From positions 1-6,972 of the forward strand of contig JAFANK010000051.1 in assembly GCA_019232725.1 (NCBI GenBank): DNA of 6,972 nucleotides, given 5' to 3'. Origin of the DNA: Vulcanimicrobiota bacterium. GTDB taxonomy: Bacteria > Vulcanimicrobiota > Vulcanimicrobiia > Eremiobacterales > Eremiobacteraceae. The notes under the pieces were generated by a model, which had not been told where the DNA came from, made no database searches, and saw only the letters and a program-made list of their open reading frames with translations. How positions within the stretch are numbered: the stretch's first letter is position 1; each line of letters starts with the position of its first letter. A program made the position numbers and the translations under genes. Positions 5,295 through 6,972 of the stretch are shown in pieces.

Positions 5295-6289
5295 CGCGCA
5301 TCCTCCGTCGTACGGAAGAGCTCGAGCAGCGCATCCCCGAGCGGCCGGATGCCGAAGACGGTCACGCCGTTGCTTGTCACGGCTTGCAGCACATTGGTGA
5401 GCGTTCGGCTGCCGGCGAGCAGTTCGACATTCAATGTCTGAGCAATCGCGTCCACCGAAACCGCAAAGACGCCTTCGAGGCTGCGCACCTGGTCGGCGAG
5501 CTGTGGATGCAAGCGATCGAAGCTGATCGCATAGCGCACCCGGCCGCCGATGCGCCGCTGCAGCTCGGCCGGCGGCCCGTCGGCCACGATCCGGCCAGCG
5601 TTGATGATGGCGACCTCATCGCACACCGCCCACGCCTCGTCGAGCACGTTGGTCGTGAGGACGATCGTCTTGCCGTGGCGCCTGACGAGCTCGTCACGCA
5701 TGAGGCCGCGGATGGCATCGGCATGGACGGGATCGACACCGCGCGTCGGCTCGTCGAGCAACAAGATGTCAGGGTCCGCGAGCAGTGCACGCGCCAAGGC
5801 GAGCCGCACGCGCATGCCCGATGAGTAGGCCGAAAAGCGCTGATCGATCGCGTGGGTCAGATCGACGATGTCGACGACCTCGGCGATGCGCTTGACACGA
5901 TACCGCCTTCGCACCCCCGCAAGCGCGCCGAAGAACTCGAGATTCTCGCGCGCCGTCAGACGGAAATAAAAACTGCGTTCCTCACTCGTGCACAGACCAA
6001 TGCGGCGCTTGACCTCTTCCGGCTGACGCCCGGCATCGATGCCGTCGATCGTGATGGAACCACGATCGGGCAGTGAGAGCGTTGCCATGAGTTTCAGCGT
6101 CGTCGTCTTGCCCGCGCCGTTGGGCCCGAGCAACCCGTAGAGTTTGCGGTGGGCGACGGTCAACGAGACCTCGTCGAGCGCGCGCCGCCGCGGCACGCGT
6201 CCACGATGTTTGAGCCACGCCGAAAGCCCGTAGGCTTGTGGAAACGACTTGGAAACTGCGCTGAACGAGATCGCAGGAGCGGCCGTCAT
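5291..6289 (-). CDS. ABC-2-type transporter ATP-binding protein, H-loop His replaced by Asn
   Basis: This 332-residue ATPase energises the permease that follows it. Walker A is GPNGAGKT (55-62, Lys61), the signature is YSSGMR (155-160), Walker B is ILLLDEP (175-181, Asp179 and catalytic-type Glu180), and the D-loop is near GVDP (184-187). After the nucleotide-binding domain comes a C-terminal extension of about 90 residues, as in ATPases of the ABC-2/NatA and DrrA kind. Two positions are unusual. The Q-loop region reads CTSEERSFYFRLT (100-112) without a Gln, a form I associate with some ABC-2 ATPases. The switch position reads LTTNVLDEA (211-219), with Asn214 where His is normal. The ATG at 6289 overlaps the preceding stop as ATGA and has GAGG 8 bases upstream; longer in-frame readings extend over the previous gene and are not needed. 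Activity may be altered, but the other motifs argue that it is functional. Confidence 0.93.
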   Translation of the reverse strand: MTAAPAISFSAVSKSFPQAYGLSAWLKHRGRVPRRRALDEVSLTVAHRKLYGLLGPNGAGKTTTLKLMATLSLPDRGSITIDGIDAGRQPEEVKRRIGLCTSEERSFYFRLTARENLEFFGALAGVRRRYRVKRIAEVVDIVDLTHAIDQRFSAYSSGMRVRLALARALLADPDILLLDEPTRGVDPVHADAIRGLMRDELVRRHGKTIVLTTNVLDEAWAVCDEVAIINAGRIVADGPPAELQRRIGGRVRYAISFDRLHPQLADQVRSLEGVFAVSVDAIAQTLNVELLAGSRTLTNVLQAVTSNGVTVFGIRPLGDALLELFRTTEDAR

Positions 6290-6972
6290 CGTGCCGGCCT
6301 CATCAAACATGCATAGCAATACGCGGCGATGCTCGTGATGGTCCGTCCAGCCGCGGCAAGCAGCGTCGGCCTTCGGCGCTCGCCCGGAGCCGTTAAGGGC
6401 GAGCGTGGATCGAGCAAGCGAACCGTGAGCGGCGTCAAGCGGTGGCCGGCTGCGAACCAGCCTTCCGCCAGTTGGGAGCGCTCGCCGAGGAACAACGGCA
6501 TGTCTTCGCGCCGCATCACCCAACGCAGATACTCTTCGTGCGCACCGTCTGCGCCCCAGCCCACGCCTGCAAGCCGCGCGGCGAGCAGCGCCGCCGAGTT
6601 CAGACGAATGCCGTCGACCTGCTCGGCCGCGATGGCAGCACGCAGGTCGCGGCGCTCCCGCGCTCCCAATCGTGCGATGGTCGCGCCAAGCAAGACGGCG
6701 TCGCGCAAGCGGTGCAACCCGATCGCGTGCACCGCATAATGGAGCGCAGTGCCTGCATCGTTGAGCACGTGTACCGGACCCGCAGGACCGTCGATCGTTG
6801 TGAGATGGTGTTCGAGCGCTTGCCAATCGAGCGGCATCGACAGCCAGCCCGGTGGTGCAAGCGCCACGTGCAGCTCGACGGCGCTGCCGGGCTCGGGTGG
6901 GAAAAGCGGTGCAGCGTGGTGGTGGTGATCGCGATACTGTTGCCGGCGATTCTCGTAGGTACGCTCGTCATA
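6286..6972 (-). CDS. NTP_transf_5-like nucleotidyltransferase-family protein, C-terminal part (partial)
   Basis: The frame is open from the right edge to a TGA at 6288-6286, giving the last 228 residues; the true start and the catalytic N-terminus lie beyond 6972. The visible start of the fragment has a His-rich stretch (HHHH, fragment residues 16-19), then PLFPPEPGSAVELH (22-35), which matches the conserved region of the uncharacterised nucleotidyltransferase family PF14907 before its C-terminal helices. ALHYAVHAIGLHRLRDAVLL, further on, is the family's His-containing helix. The rest is helical with a basic, partly hydrophobic end. Proteins of this family often accompany RiPP clusters, including lasso peptide clusters, though their reaction is mostly unproven. 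The stop overlaps the ATPase start as ATGA, so they form one operon. The family call rests on motif memory, and the diagnostic nucleotide-binding part is not in view. Confidence 0.7.
   Translation of the reverse strand, partial: YDERTYENRRQQYRDHHHHAAPLFPPEPGSAVELHVALAPPGWLSMPLDWQALEHHLTTIDGPAGPVHVLNDAGTALHYAVHAIGLHRLRDAVLLGATIARLGARERRDLRAAIAAEQVDGIRLNSAALLAARLAGVGWGADGAHEEYLRWVMRREDMPLFLGERSQLAEGWFAAGHRLTPLTVRLLDPRSPLTAPGERRRPTLLAAAGRTITSIAAYCYACLMRPAR

Noticed and set aside
5270..5824. 184-residue plus-strand frame opposite the ATPase
   Set aside because: It is a shadow of a motif-complete ATPase gene. High GC keeps antisense frames open, and no ribosome binding site or family features were seen.
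6290..6826. Upstream extension of the ATPase reading to 6826
   Set aside because: It is Arg-, Ala- and Cys-rich out-of-frame translation of the nucleotidyltransferase-like gene. The ATGA overlap and GAGG site support 6289 as the start.
1..6972. tRNA, rRNA, CRISPR, insertion sequence or attachment site
   Set aside because: By eye on both strands there was no spaced direct-repeat array, no terminal inverted repeats with a transposase, and no recognisable structural RNA. A covariance-model scan would be needed to exclude small RNAs.

Overview
The window is a dense, GC-rich piece of bacterial chromosome (G or C strongly preferred at third codon positions, genes packed end to end, no gene-free stretch over about 130 bases). 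Starts are mixed ATG, GTG and TTG, with purine-rich ribosome binding sites ahead of several genes. Nothing fixes the taxon. A high-GC environmental lineage, such as one of the poorly cultured phyla like Eremiobacterota (WPS-2), would fit, but that is an impression and not a demonstrated placement. No tRNA, rRNA, CRISPR array, transposase or long repeat was seen.

Left part (1-2174): a complete dipeptide/oligopeptide-type ABC substrate-binding lipoprotein (74-1669, +) runs convergently into an unrecognised 93-codon ORF (1656-1937, -), and the two ends overlap by 14 bases. A 126-base divergent spacer follows. It leads into a very short gene (2064-2174, +) that encodes a 36-residue peptide with a good ribosome binding site and extreme third-position GC. 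At the extreme left edge a signal-peptide-like start on the minus strand (1-59) may be another gene leaving the window.

Middle part (2162-4160): the small gene ends in a perfect 7-bp hairpin shared with the 3' end of a minus-strand TIGR01777-type extended SDR oxidoreductase fused to a C-terminal SRPBCC ligand-binding domain (2180-3562). Divergent from it is a secreted PEBP/YbhB-like protein (3606-4160, +). These look like ordinary accessory or housekeeping genes.

Right part (4179-6972): a tightly coupled minus-strand operon. In transcription order it holds the C-terminal part of a family-5 nucleotidyltransferase-like protein (cut by the right edge), an ABC-2-type ATPase, its permease, and a small PqqD-like protein. 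The first two junctions are ATGA overlaps. At the third, the permease stop codon sits inside the ribosome binding site for a TTG-started PqqD gene. PqqD domains bind leader peptides of ribosomally made, modified peptides (RiPPs), and NTP_transf_5 proteins and ABC exporters are common companions in such clusters. The window therefore probably holds the 3' end of a RiPP-type cluster whose modifying enzymes lie beyond position 6972. The 36-residue peptide at 2064 is a possible but unproven substrate, since it is about 2 kb away and separated by unrelated genes.
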